DNA of 64,000 nucleotides from Tabrizicola fusiformis (lineage in GTDB: Bacteria > Pseudomonadota > Alphaproteobacteria > Rhodobacterales > Rhodobacteraceae): positions 307,115 through 371,114 of the forward strand of contig NZ_JABUHN010000004.1 of assembly GCF_013328815.1 (NCBI RefSeq), in the 5' to 3' direction. Of this stretch, positions 16,766 through 24,971 are shown piece after piece (position 1 is the stretch's first letter; each line of letters opens with the position of its first letter). A model generated the notes under the pieces. That model was not told the DNA's origin and made no database searches. It worked only from the letters and a program-made list of their open reading frames with translations. The position numbers and the translations under genes were made by a program.

Positions 16766-17869
16766 TCACTCGACGTTGGCGCCGACGGTCGCGTCCCAGC
16801 CGCCGGTCACGGCGGCCTTGTTGGCGTTCACCTCGTCCAGCGTCGGGAAATAGGCGGCCTCATAGGCGGCAGCCGGGGGCAGCGCGTCCAGCAGGTCTTG
16901 CGGGATCTTGCCGGCGGCGGCCATCGCGTTGAAGCGCGCCGGGTGGCAATAGCCCTTCAGCCAGCCGAGTTGGCCTTCGTCGCTGTAGAGATATTCCATC
17001 CACAGTTTCGCGGCATTCGGCTGCGGCGCATAGGCCGAGATCGCCTGCACATAGACACCGGCCAGAACGCCCGACTTCGGCACGACCACTTCAACCGGCG
17101 GGTTGCCGGCCAGCGTGTCGCGTGCGGCAAGGGCGTTGTAGTCCCACATGATGACGATGGGCGTGGTGCCCTGCGCCAGCGTGCCCGCCTTGCCGATGAC
17201 CGGCACGAAGTTGCCCGCATCGTTCAGTTGCTTGAAGAATTCAAGGCCCGCGATGCCTGCGGCTTCGCCCGGCGCTGCGCCGGTGGACATGCCCGCGGCC
17301 AGAACCGCCAGGATCGCCTGGTTCGAAGCGCGCGGATCACCGGCGAGCGAGACCTGACCGGCATATTCCGGCTTGAGCAGATCGGCCCAGTCCTGCGGCA
17401 CGTTCTCGACCAGATCCTTGTTCACAAGGAAGGACATCACGCCGTAATAATCGCCATACCAATGGCCCTCGGCATCCTTGATGCCCTCGGGAATTTCGGC
17501 CCAGGTGGCCACCTGGTGCGCCTGCGTCAGACCTTCGGCCTTGGCCGAGGGACCAAAGGCCAGACCAACGTCGATCACGTCGGGCGCCTGCGGGCCCTTG
17601 TTGTCCTTGTTGGCCTTGATCGCCTCAACTTCATCGGCCGAGCCCGCATCGGGGTTCAGCTCGTTCACCTTGATTTCGGGATACTTCGCCTTGAAGCCCT
17701 CGATCACGCCGCCATAGCCGCACCAGTCATGCGGCAGGGCGATGGTGGTCAGCATCCCTTCGGCCTTGGCCGCGGTCTCAAGCTCGGCAAGCGACTGGGC
17801 CGCGACAACCGAACCCGACAGCATGGCCGCAAGGCTTGCCGTCATTCCAAGTGCCGTTCTGATGATCAT
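16766..17869 (-). CDS. ABC importer periplasmic substrate-binding protein, PotD/FbpA-like
   Basis: A 367-residue secreted binding protein. A signal peptide is clear (MIIRTALGMTASLAAMLSGS, cleavage likely after VVAA). The mature part shows the periplasmic-binding type 2 pattern of polyamine/iron binding proteins: FKAKYPEIKVNELN, PDVIDVGLAFG, WADLLKPEYAGQVSL, IVIMWDYNALAA. The ligand is not deducible. It is first in the operon; AGGAGGA lies a few bases before the ATG. A Pho-box-like sequence lies about 130 bp upstream, which would suit a phosphonate importer, but that is weak evidence. Confidence 0.88.
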   Translation of the reverse strand: MIIRTALGMTASLAAMLSGSVVAAQSLAELETAAKAEGMLTTIALPHDWCGYGGVIEGFKAKYPEIKVNELNPDAGSADEVEAIKANKDNKGPQAPDVIDVGLAFGPSAKAEGLTQAHQVATWAEIPEGIKDAEGHWYGDYYGVMSFLVNKDLVENVPQDWADLLKPEYAGQVSLAGDPRASNQAILAVLAAGMSTGAAPGEAAGIAGLEFFKQLNDAGNFVPVIGKAGTLAQGTTPIVIMWDYNALAARDTLAGNPPVEVVVPKSGVLAGVYVQAISAYAPQPNAAKLWMEYLYSDEGQLGWLKGYCHPARFNAMAAAGKIPQDLLDALPPAAAYEAAYFPTLDEVNANKAAVTGGWDATVGANVE

Positions 17870-18199
17870 TCACATATCCTCCTGTGTTGCCGGCCCTCTG
17901 CGTCCTGCGCAGGCACCCCGGGGGCGCCAGGCTTCGCGCCGGGTTTGCCGGTGCCTAGTCAGACTTTGTTACGCTTCAATGACAATCGTTTCCAGCGCGA
18001 CGTTACAAAACTGTCATAAACCGGACATCGGCCCACAACCCTTGCACGAAAGGCCGCGTCGCCACCCGCGATCCGGCCTTGCAGGCATGGAAGAACGCGC
18101 TTCGGCTGCAGAGGCGACCGGACACAGAAGGCTTTGCGTCTGAAGCAAAATTTTCAAGGCTTTGACAGGATTTACGCCCCCGCCGCCCCGAATCGCACC
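17870..18199. promoter_or_regulatory. 330-bp gap with the ABC operon promoter; possible Pho-box-like site
   Basis: No gene is seen. The gap separates the stop of the alpha/beta hydrolase operon (18200) from the ABC operon start (17869), both minus-strand. It must contain the promoter of the ABC operon. At 18001-18020 a CTGTCATAAA half-site follows a weaker CGTTACAAAA 11 bp earlier, like the direct-repeat spacing of PhoB boxes. The first half-site matches poorly. Confidence 0.35.
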
Positions 18200-19030
18200 C
18201 TATCCAGCCACCATATCGGCCAGCCTGCGGCCCAGCGCATGACCGGGATCGGCAAGGGCCAGAACCACGCTCAGATGGTTCAGACCCGGTTCACAGCGCA
18301 GGGTGCTGCCGGGCAGCAGCGCCGCCATCCGCACGGCCTGATCGTGAAAGGGGGCGGTTTCCGCAGCACCCCGGGTCAGCACACGCTCTGGCCCCGGATC
18401 GTGCCGGGCGTCCAAAGGCGACCATGCGGCGGCCTCATCCGGGCGCATCCGCGCCTCGTCCTTCAGGAAGCTGCCGGGGATGCCCGACAGATCGTAGATG
18501 CCGCTGACCAGCAGCATCCCGCGCAGGGTGGGCAGGCCCGGCGGCGGTTCGCCCACGCCCTGCGCCGCAAGATAACTGGCCAGATGTGCCCCCGCCGAAT
18601 GGCCGCTGACCGTGACCCGCGCCGGATCGGCGCCAAAGCCGGGGGCCATGGCCACCAGATGCCGCATCGCCTGCCGCACCTGTGCCACCAGCACCGCCAG
18701 CCGGGTGACCGGCATCAGATCATAGCCGACAATCGCGGCAATGCCGCCCGCCGCCAGAACCGGCGCGGCGACCAGCCGGTGATCTTCCTTGCAGCCCGCC
18801 CGCCAATAGCCGCCATGCACGAAAAGATGCAGCGGCGCGCCGGATTTCAGATTCGGCGGCAGGATCAGGTCCATCCTTTCGCGCGGACGCGGGCCATAGG
18901 CGATATTCGCCTGCATCTCGGCATGGGCGGCAAGCGCGCGCGACCGCGCGGCGGTTTCTGCCATGATCTCATCGAAATCGGGAATGAAGTCGCGGTTGCG
19001 GTAGAGGTCTGGCGCGATATCCTCGGGCAT
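18200..19030 (-). CDS. Alpha/beta hydrolase, arylformamidase/esterase-like
   Basis: A 276-residue serine hydrolase of the kynurenine formamidase/BD-FAE type. The oxyanion motif is HGGYW in LFVHGGYWRAG, the nucleophile elbow GHSAG in VSGHSAGAHLASY, and the catalytic His probably lies in GLNHLSVV near the C-terminus. It should hydrolyse an ester, lactone or amide. Its start overlaps the last base of the semialdehyde dehydrogenase gene, so it is the third gene of that operon. From context it may release the hydroxy acid used by the two dehydrogenases; a role in tryptophan degradation is less likely because no kyn genes are nearby. Confidence 0.75.
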   Translation of the reverse strand: MPEDIAPDLYRNRDFIPDFDEIMAETAARSRALAAHAEMQANIAYGPRPRERMDLILPPNLKSGAPLHLFVHGGYWRAGCKEDHRLVAAPVLAAGGIAAIVGYDLMPVTRLAVLVAQVRQAMRHLVAMAPGFGADPARVTVSGHSAGAHLASYLAAQGVGEPPPGLPTLRGMLLVSGIYDLSGIPGSFLKDEARMRPDEAAAWSPLDARHDPGPERVLTRGAAETAPFHDQAVRMAALLPGSTLRCEPGLNHLSVVLALADPGHALGRRLADMVAG

Positions 19031-20496
19031 CAGAAGGCCACGGCGAAATACTTGGGTTCCAGAAACTCAAGAATGCCGGTCACGCCGCCTTCCCGCCCCA
19101 GCCCGCTTTGCTTGGCGCCGCCAAAGGGGGCCGCCGGATCGGACATCAGTCCACGGTTGATGGCAACCATGCCGGATTCAATCGCCTTGCCCACCCGCAA
19201 GGCGCGCGACAGGTCGCGGGAATAGACATAGGCGGCAAGCCCGTATTCGGTGTCATTCGCCATGCGGATCGCCTGTTCTTCGGTGTCGAAACGGTAGATG
19301 GGGGCGACGGGGCCGAAAATCTCTTCATGGGCGATTTCGGCATCGGCGGGCAGGTTTTCAAGCACGGTCGGCGGGTAGAAATAACCGATGCCGGGCAAGG
19401 GCGCCCCGCCCGTCGTCACCCGCGCCCCGCGTGCCACGGCCTGGGTCACCAGCCGGTCGATCTTGGCCACCGCCTTGGCGGTGATCATCGGGCCCACCTG
19501 CGTCGCCGGATCGGTGCCCGGCCCCAGCTTCAGCGCCGCCATCCGCGCGGTCAGCCCGGCGACAAAGGCATCATGAATGCCCGCCTGCACATAGAAACGG
19601 TTGGCGGCGGTGCAGGCTTCGCCCGCGTTGCGCATCTTGGCGATCATCGCGCCATCCAGCGCCGCCGCAAGATCGGCATCATCGAACACCACGAAAGGCG
19701 CGTTGCCCCCCAGCTCCATCGAGCAGGAGACCACCGTCTTCGCCGCCTCGGCCAGCAGGGTCCGCCCCACGCCGGTCGATCCGGTGAAGGACAGTTTGCG
19801 CACCCGCGGATCGGCCAGCATGGCCGAAACCACCGGGCCGGGCTGCGTCGTGGTCAGCACATTCACCACCCCGGGCGGCACCCCGGCCTCGGCCCCCAGA
19901 CGCGCCATGGCATAGGCGGTCAGCGGCGTTTCCGAGGCGGGTTTCAGGATCACCGTGCAGCCGGCGGCCAGCGCCGGGCCAATCTTGCGCGTGGCCATGG
20001 CGGCGGGAAAGTTCCACGGCGTGATCAGCACCGAAATGCCGATCGGGTCATGGTCCACCAGAATATGATGCGCGCCCGAGGGGGTGTGGCGGAACTCGCC
20101 CGGGACCCGCACCGCCTCTTCGGAATACCAGCGGAAGAATTCGGCGGCATAGGCCACCTCGCCCCGCGCATCGGGCAGCGCCTTGCCGTTTTCCAGCGAG
20201 ATCAGCCGCGCCAGATCCTCGGCATGTTCGGTCATCAGGGTGAACCAGCGGCGCAGGATTTCGGCGCGGGCGCGCGGCGGCGTGGCCCGCCAGCCCGCCG
20301 CAGCCGCCTCAGCCGCCTCCACCGCGCGCAGGGCATCGGCGATTGTGGCATCGGGCACTTCGGCCAGAATGCGGGCGCTGGAGGGGTCCATCACCGGAAT
20401 GCCGTGGCCCGGCTCCCAGGCCCCGGCGATGTAAAGGCCCCCGGCATGCAGGTGCGGATCGGCGAAATCTTCGCCCGAAGGTGTGTCGAGGGTCAT
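19030..20496 (-). CDS. NAD(P)-dependent aldehyde dehydrogenase, succinate-semialdehyde dehydrogenase type
   Basis: A 488-residue ALDH of the GabD group, oxidising an aldehyde (probably succinate semialdehyde) to its acid in the cytoplasm. Visible motifs are ITPWNFPAAMATRKIGPALAAGCT (cofactor and Asn), FTGSTGVGR, the general-base Glu in MELGGNAPFVVF and the catalytic Cys in NAGEACTAANRF. The start at 20496 follows GGAAAGGAC; the frame stays open further upstream but lacks a site there. It lies 17 bp after the iron-type alcohol dehydrogenase gene, so alcohol to aldehyde to acid is a natural two-step route. Confidence 0.85.
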   Translation of the reverse strand: MTLDTPSGEDFADPHLHAGGLYIAGAWEPGHGIPVMDPSSARILAEVPDATIADALRAVEAAEAAAAGWRATPPRARAEILRRWFTLMTEHAEDLARLISLENGKALPDARGEVAYAAEFFRWYSEEAVRVPGEFRHTPSGAHHILVDHDPIGISVLITPWNFPAAMATRKIGPALAAGCTVILKPASETPLTAYAMARLGAEAGVPPGVVNVLTTTQPGPVVSAMLADPRVRKLSFTGSTGVGRTLLAEAAKTVVSCSMELGGNAPFVVFDDADLAAALDGAMIAKMRNAGEACTAANRFYVQAGIHDAFVAGLTARMAALKLGPGTDPATQVGPMITAKAVAKIDRLVTQAVARGARVTTGGAPLPGIGYFYPPTVLENLPADAEIAHEEIFGPVAPIYRFDTEEQAIRMANDTEYGLAAYVYSRDLSRALRVGKAIESGMVAINRGLMSDPAAPFGGAKQSGLGREGGVTGILEFLEPKYFAVAF

Positions 20497-20513
20497 TGTC
20501 TGTCCTTTCCGGG

Positions 20514-21710
20514 TCACGCGATCAGGCCGAAATCGCCCGAATGGGCGGCTTGCAAAAGGCGGGTCATGCCCGCCGGGTCCAGCGGGCGGGGGTTGTTCTG
20601 GATCAGCCGCTCGATCCCGCAGGATTGTTCGGCGACCCAAGCGATGCGCCCGGCCTTAAGCCCCAAGGCGGACAGCGTCGGCGGAATGCCGATGCGGGCG
20701 AAGAGGGCCGTGATGGCAGGGATCACCGCGCCACCCGAAGGCAGCCCCATTGCAGCGGCCATCTGATCCAGTTCCGGGCCGATGTCGGGGCGGTTCCAGA
20801 CCATGACATAGGGCATCAGGCAGGCCACCCCGGCCCCATGCGCAGTATGGGTCAGCGCCCCCACCGGATATTGAATCGCATGGGCCGCCGCCGTGCCCGC
20901 CACGCCGAAAGCCAGCCCGGCAAAGGTCGCCCCGCGCATGACCAAAGCCCGCGCTTCGGCATTGCCATCGGTGCAGGCCGCCTCAAGCCCTTGCCACAGA
21001 AGATTGATTGCCGTCAGCGCGAACTGGTCGGAGATCGCATTCTTGCCGATGAACACCCGTTCCTGCGTCAGAAGATCGGTCACCGGGCGGCGCCTTGCGG
21101 TAAACGCCTCAATCGCATGGGTCAGGGCATCGGCCCCGGCAATGGCGGTCAGGCCCGCAGGGCAGGTCAGCGTCAGGTCGGGGTCGCAGATTGCCGCAGC
21201 CGGGATCAGATGGGGGCTGGAGATGCCCACCTTCAGGCTGCGCGCCGCATCCGACAGCACCGCAACCGGCGTCACCTCGGACCCGGTTCCGGCCGTTGTC
21301 GGCACGGCAATCAGCGGCAGGATCGGGCCGGGCACCTTCAACTCGCCGTAATAATCCTGCGGGCGCCCGCCATGGGCCAGAAGCAGCGCCACGCATTTCG
21401 CCATATCAAGGCAGGAACCGCCCCCCACCCCGATCACCAGATCGGGGGCAAAGCTGCGGGCGGCTTCGGCGGCAGTCTCGGCGGTTTCCACCGGCACATC
21501 GGGCAAGGTGCCGCTTTCCACCCGCAGCACCAGACCAGCCTGCGCAAGATCGGCGAGAATCGCCTGAAACTCGCCCTCCGCCGCCAGCCGCGCATCGGTC
21601 ACCACCAGCGCCCGGCGCCCCAGACGCACCGCCACCGCCCCCAAAGCCCGGCGCTGTCCGGGGCCGAAGAGGATTTCGCGCGGGGCCCGGATCGTGCCGA
21701 AATGGTCCAT
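20514..21710 (-). CDS. Iron-containing (group III) alcohol dehydrogenase, 4-hydroxybutyrate dehydrogenase-like
   Basis: A 398-residue Fe-ADH. The NAD-binding GVGGGSCLDMAK motif is near residue 94, followed by PTTAGTGSEVT. Metal ligands are visible as Asp and His in GADALTHAIEAF and two His in THTAHGAGVA and further downstream. First gene of the operon with the aldehyde dehydrogenase and hydrolase, divergent from a GntR regulator. Because the next enzyme is a succinate-semialdehyde type, 4-hydroxybutyrate is a reasonable substrate; other hydroxy acids or diols remain possible. Confidence 0.85.
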   Translation of the reverse strand: MDHFGTIRAPREILFGPGQRRALGAVAVRLGRRALVVTDARLAAEGEFQAILADLAQAGLVLRVESGTLPDVPVETAETAAEAARSFAPDLVIGVGGGSCLDMAKCVALLLAHGGRPQDYYGELKVPGPILPLIAVPTTAGTGSEVTPVAVLSDAARSLKVGISSPHLIPAAAICDPDLTLTCPAGLTAIAGADALTHAIEAFTARRRPVTDLLTQERVFIGKNAISDQFALTAINLLWQGLEAACTDGNAEARALVMRGATFAGLAFGVAGTAAAHAIQYPVGALTHTAHGAGVACLMPYVMVWNRPDIGPELDQMAAAMGLPSGGAVIPAITALFARIGIPPTLSALGLKAGRIAWVAEQSCGIERLIQNNPRPLDPAGMTRLLQAAHSGDFGLIA

Positions 21711-21818
21711 GTTTCAACTCCTTGGCGGTGGATCGGGGCCGATGGTTCTGGCCGGGCTTCGGGTGGCGCCCCTCTTCGACTGACGAGTGCCGGGCAAGAC
21801 GGGTTGATCCTATATCGG

Positions 21819-21830
21819 ATCGTATACGAT
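21819..21830. promoter_or_regulatory. Perfect palindrome ATCGTATACGAT, candidate GntR operator
   Basis: A 12-bp perfect inverted repeat in an AT-rich stretch between the divergent alcohol dehydrogenase and GntR genes. It lies about 68 bp before the GntR start. FCD-type GntR proteins usually bind short palindromes of this kind in shared divergent promoters. Regulation is inferred from position. Confidence 0.55.
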
Positions 21831-21897
21831 ATTGTATTTGACATTCGATAGCATATTTGCGACCCATCCTGTCAAGTCAAACACCGAGGGCCGCCGG

Positions 21898-22587
21898 ATG
21901 GGAACCGCAACCGAAGAGATCGCCGCCAAGGGCCTGTTGCCGCGTCCGGCCAGCATGGTGGATGGGGTTTATGACGGCATCTATGAAAAGCTGATGTCGC
22001 TGGAGATTGCCCCCGGCGCCCGCATTCCGATCGACGTGATCGCGCGTGACATGAATGTCTCGCAAACCCCCGTGCGCGAAGCCCTTTCCCGGCTTGAGCG
22101 TGAGGGGCTGGTGCGCAAGGCGCATCTGATCGGCTATTCCGCCGCCCCCCTGCTGACCCGCAAGCAATTCGACGACCTTTACACCTTCCGCCTGCTTCTG
22201 GAACCCGAAGGGGCGCGGCTGGCAGCGCTGCGCATGACGCCCGAGGCGCTGGCCCTGCTCGAAGCGGCGGCGGCGGATATGGGCCATGGCGCGGCGCCGG
22301 TGGACCGCACCAGCCGCTATTCGCGCTTTGCCCGCGCCGACGCCCATTTCCACGATGCCATCCTGCAAATCGCCGGCAATGAGGTGATCCGCAGCACGCT
22401 GTTCAACCAGCATGTGCATCTGCATCTGTTCCGGCTGATGTTCCACACCCGCGTCACGCAAGAGGCGCTGGAAGAGCATGAAAATCTGCTGGCCGCCTTC
22501 CGGGCCGGCGATGCGCCCGCAGCGCAGGCCCGGATGAGCGAACATATCGCCCGTTCGCGCAGCCGCCTGCTGTCGGCCTTTGAATGA
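21898..22587 (+). CDS. GntR family regulator (FCD type)
   Basis: A 229-residue regulator. The N-terminal winged HTH spans about residues 22-85 (YEKLMSLEIAPGARIPIDVIARDMNVSQTPVREAL). The rest is an all-helical FCD ligand-binding domain with RADAHFHDAIL and metal/ligand histidines. The start at 21898 leaves the palindrome upstream intact. It is divergent from the alcohol dehydrogenase operon and probably represses it until a carboxylate ligand appears. The DJ-1/PfpI gene follows after 41 bp. Confidence 0.85.
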   Translation: MGTATEEIAAKGLLPRPASMVDGVYDGIYEKLMSLEIAPGARIPIDVIARDMNVSQTPVREALSRLEREGLVRKAHLIGYSAAPLLTRKQFDDLYTFRLLLEPEGARLAALRMTPEALALLEAAAADMGHGAAPVDRTSRYSRFARADAHFHDAILQIAGNEVIRSTLFNQHVHLHLFRLMFHTRVTQEALEEHENLLAAFRAGDAPAAQARMSEHIARSRSRLLSAFE

Positions 22588-22628
22588 CCGGGGCCACCCC
22601 CGCCCTTTTACCCCACGAGAGGAGACCC

Positions 22629-23225
22629 ATGATGCCCGGCAAGAAAATCCTGATGCTGACCGGCGAGTTTACCGAGGAATATGAGATTTTCGTGTTCGAG
22701 CAGGGAATGGAGGCCGTGGGCCATACCGTCCATGTCGTCTGCCCCGACAAGAAGGCGGGGGAAAAGATCCAGACCTCGCTGCACGATTTCGAAGGTCACC
22801 AGACCTATATCGAGCGGTATGGCCATTTCGCCGACATCAACAAGACCTTCTCCGAGGCCGAGGCCGAGCTGGATCAGTATGATGCGGTCTATTGCGCGGG
22901 TGGGCGCGGCCCGGAATACATCCGCACCGATCCGCGGATTCAGGCGATGGTCCGGCATTTCCACGAGGCGAAGAAACCGATCTTCACCATCTGCCACGGT
23001 GTGCAGATTCTGATCGCGGTCGATGGTGTGGTGCGCGGCAAGAAGGTGGCCGCCCTTGGCGCCTGCGCCCCCGAAGTGGCGCTTGCTGGCGGCACCTATA
23101 TCGACGTTGCCCCGACCGAAGCCTATGTCGATGGCACCATGGTTTCCGCCAAGGGCTGGACCGGGCTGGCGGCCTTCATGCGCGAATGCCTCAAGGTGCT
23201 GGGCACCAAGATCACCCACGCCTGA
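22629..23225 (+). CDS. DJ-1/PfpI family protein
   Basis: A 198-residue protein of the class I glutamine amidotransferase-like fold. The nucleophile elbow is FTICHGVQ, where the conserved Cys is followed by His, as in PfpI/YhbO-type proteins. AGGRGPEYIRTDPRIQAMV precedes it. Such proteins are proteases, deglycases, hydratases or chaperones; the activity cannot be told from sequence. GGAG lies 5 bp before the ATG at 22629. It is probably co-transcribed with the upstream GntR gene and ends at a strong terminator shared with mttB. Confidence 0.82.
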   Translation: MMPGKKILMLTGEFTEEYEIFVFEQGMEAVGHTVHVVCPDKKAGEKIQTSLHDFEGHQTYIERYGHFADINKTFSEAEAELDQYDAVYCAGGRGPEYIRTDPRIQAMVRHFHEAKKPIFTICHGVQILIAVDGVVRGKKVAALGACAPEVALAGGTYIDVAPTEAYVDGTMVSAKGWTGLAAFMRECLKVLGTKITHA

Positions 23226-23236
23226 CCCCTGACAAT

Positions 23237-23278
23237 AGGAAAGGGCGCCCTGCCGGATATTGCGGGGCGCCCTTTCCT
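23237..23278. terminator. Strong bidirectional terminator between convergent genes
   Basis: A perfect 14-bp stem (AGGAAAGGGCGCCC with GGGCGCCCTTTCCT) around a 14-nt loop. It sits between the PfpI stop (plus strand) and the MttB-family stop (minus strand). Confidence 0.85.
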
Positions 23279-23294
23279 TTGGGTTCAGCGCGGC

Positions 23295-24854
23295 TCAGAA
23301 ATCGGTCGGCGCCCCGCCCTCTTGCTTGCGGCGGGCGACGAAGCGGCGGAGTTCCTCTTGGTGATCGCCGTTCATCTCGGGCGCCTCGAATTCCGCAATG
23401 ATCTGCTTGTAGATGCGATGCGCCCGTTCGCTGGTCCAGACCGCACCATCGCCCTGCCACGCCTCATAATTGCGCCAGTCGCTGACGAAGGGGGCATAGA
23501 AGGCGGTGGAATAGCGCGCCTGTGTATGGGCGCAACCGAAGTAATGGCCGCCCGCCCCCACCTCGCGGATGGCATCAAGGGCGATGTCATCCTCGGTCGT
23601 GGCAAAGGTCGCCTCTTCGAAATAGCGCTGGATCATCTGCAAGACTTCGCAATCCATCACGAATTTCTCAGGGCTGGCGATCAGCCCGCCCTCCAGCCAG
23701 CCCGCCGCGTGATAGACCATGTTGGTCTGGCTTTGCACCGCCGCCCAAAGGCTGTTGGAGGTTTCCCACATCGACTGCCCGTCGGGCACATTGGCCGCGC
23801 AGACGCCCGAAGACCGCATCGGCAGCTTGTAATGCCGCACCAACTGCCCGGTCATCTGCGTGGCGCGCATGTATTCCGGCGTGCCAAAGGCCGGGGCGCC
23901 CGATTTCATGTCCACATTCGAGGTGAAGGTGCCCAAGGCCACCGGGCAACCGGGGTTGATGTATTGCAACAGCGCCACCGCCGCCAAGCCTTCGGCCAGC
24001 GACAGGGTGACGGCCCCCGCCATGGTGACCGGCGCCATGGCCCCCGCCAGCGTGAAGGGGGTGATCACCACCGGCTGGCCGCGCCGTGCCAGCCGCATCG
24101 CGCCATCCAGCATCGGATAGTCATGCTTCAGCGGGCTGACCGAGTTGATGTTGGTATACATCCGCGGCTTGGCCTGAAACTCTTCCTCGCTCAGGCCCCC
24201 GGCAATGCGGGCCATTTCCATCACATCCTCGACCCGCTCGGCGCCAAGGCTGTAGGCGTGAACGACCTTGTCGGTCAGCGTCAGCTTTTCATAGAGGCAG
24301 TCCAGATGGCGCACCGAGGGGTGAATATCAATCGGCTCCACCGGATAACCGCCGGCGATATGGATGCAGTTGAAATACTGCGTCAGCTTCATGAATTCCT
24401 TGAACGTCTCGAAATCGCCCGAGCGTTTGCCGCGCTCCAGATCCCAGGCGTTGGGCGGCGAGGAGACGTTGACGAACAGCATATGCTTGCCGCCCATGAT
24501 CACCTCACGCGCCGGGTTGCGCGGGGTGATGGTAAAGCTTTCGGGCGCGTGGCCCAGCATCTCCATCACGAACTCTTCGTCCATGCGGACGTTGGTTCCG
24601 TTCACCGTGCAACCGGCCTGTTTCAGGATCGCCACCGCCTCGGGGTTCAGGAATTCGATGCCGATTTCCTTGAGGATGCGCATGGTGCCGCGGTGGATCG
24701 CCTGCACGCCGTCGGCGTCCAGCGGTTCGGTCGGGCGGTCGGGGTTGACCGGAATGCGCCAGGGCATCTGGTCGATCACGGCGGAACCGGCGCGGGTCTT
24801 GTTGCCGGCGCGGCCCCCGGCCCGGCGCTTGCGCGCGGTTGCGTCGTCGGTCAT
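23295..24854 (-). CDS. Trimethylamine methyltransferase family protein (MttB superfamily, non-pyrrolysine)
   Basis: A 519-residue MttB-superfamily TIM-barrel methyltransferase. Archaeal MttB uses an in-frame UAG for pyrrolysine; here the frame is uninterrupted, so it belongs to the non-Pyl group that demethylates quaternary amines such as glycine betaine or proline betaine, passing methyl to a corrinoid protein. No corrinoid-protein gene is visible nearby. Conserved-looking stretches are DKVVHAYSLGAERVEDVMEM, PLKHDYPMLDGAMRLA and REVGAGGHYFGCAHTQARY. The start at 24854 has GGAG about 7 bp upstream; another Met lies 12 bp earlier. Substrate unknown. Confidence 0.82.
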   Translation of the reverse strand: MTDDATARKRRAGGRAGNKTRAGSAVIDQMPWRIPVNPDRPTEPLDADGVQAIHRGTMRILKEIGIEFLNPEAVAILKQAGCTVNGTNVRMDEEFVMEMLGHAPESFTITPRNPAREVIMGGKHMLFVNVSSPPNAWDLERGKRSGDFETFKEFMKLTQYFNCIHIAGGYPVEPIDIHPSVRHLDCLYEKLTLTDKVVHAYSLGAERVEDVMEMARIAGGLSEEEFQAKPRMYTNINSVSPLKHDYPMLDGAMRLARRGQPVVITPFTLAGAMAPVTMAGAVTLSLAEGLAAVALLQYINPGCPVALGTFTSNVDMKSGAPAFGTPEYMRATQMTGQLVRHYKLPMRSSGVCAANVPDGQSMWETSNSLWAAVQSQTNMVYHAAGWLEGGLIASPEKFVMDCEVLQMIQRYFEEATFATTEDDIALDAIREVGAGGHYFGCAHTQARYSTAFYAPFVSDWRNYEAWQGDGAVWTSERAHRIYKQIIAEFEAPEMNGDHQEELRRFVARRKQEGGAPTDF

Positions 24855-24971
24855 GGTCGTCTCCATCCTGGCACGCCCGCTTTGGGGGCTTGCGCACAGG
24901 ATGGCGGAAAGCCGCGCGGCGCGCTGACCAAAAAACCGACGCAATCATGTCGTTTTTGGCAGGCGCCTCAC

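Noticed and set aside
16067..18019. 650-codon plus-strand frame across the ABC operon
   Set aside because: Antisense shadow of the well-recognised permease and binding-protein genes; high GC keeps such frames open.
23295..24854. Pyrrolysine-containing MttB
   Set aside because: The reading frame has no in-frame TAG, so no pyrrolysine is encoded.
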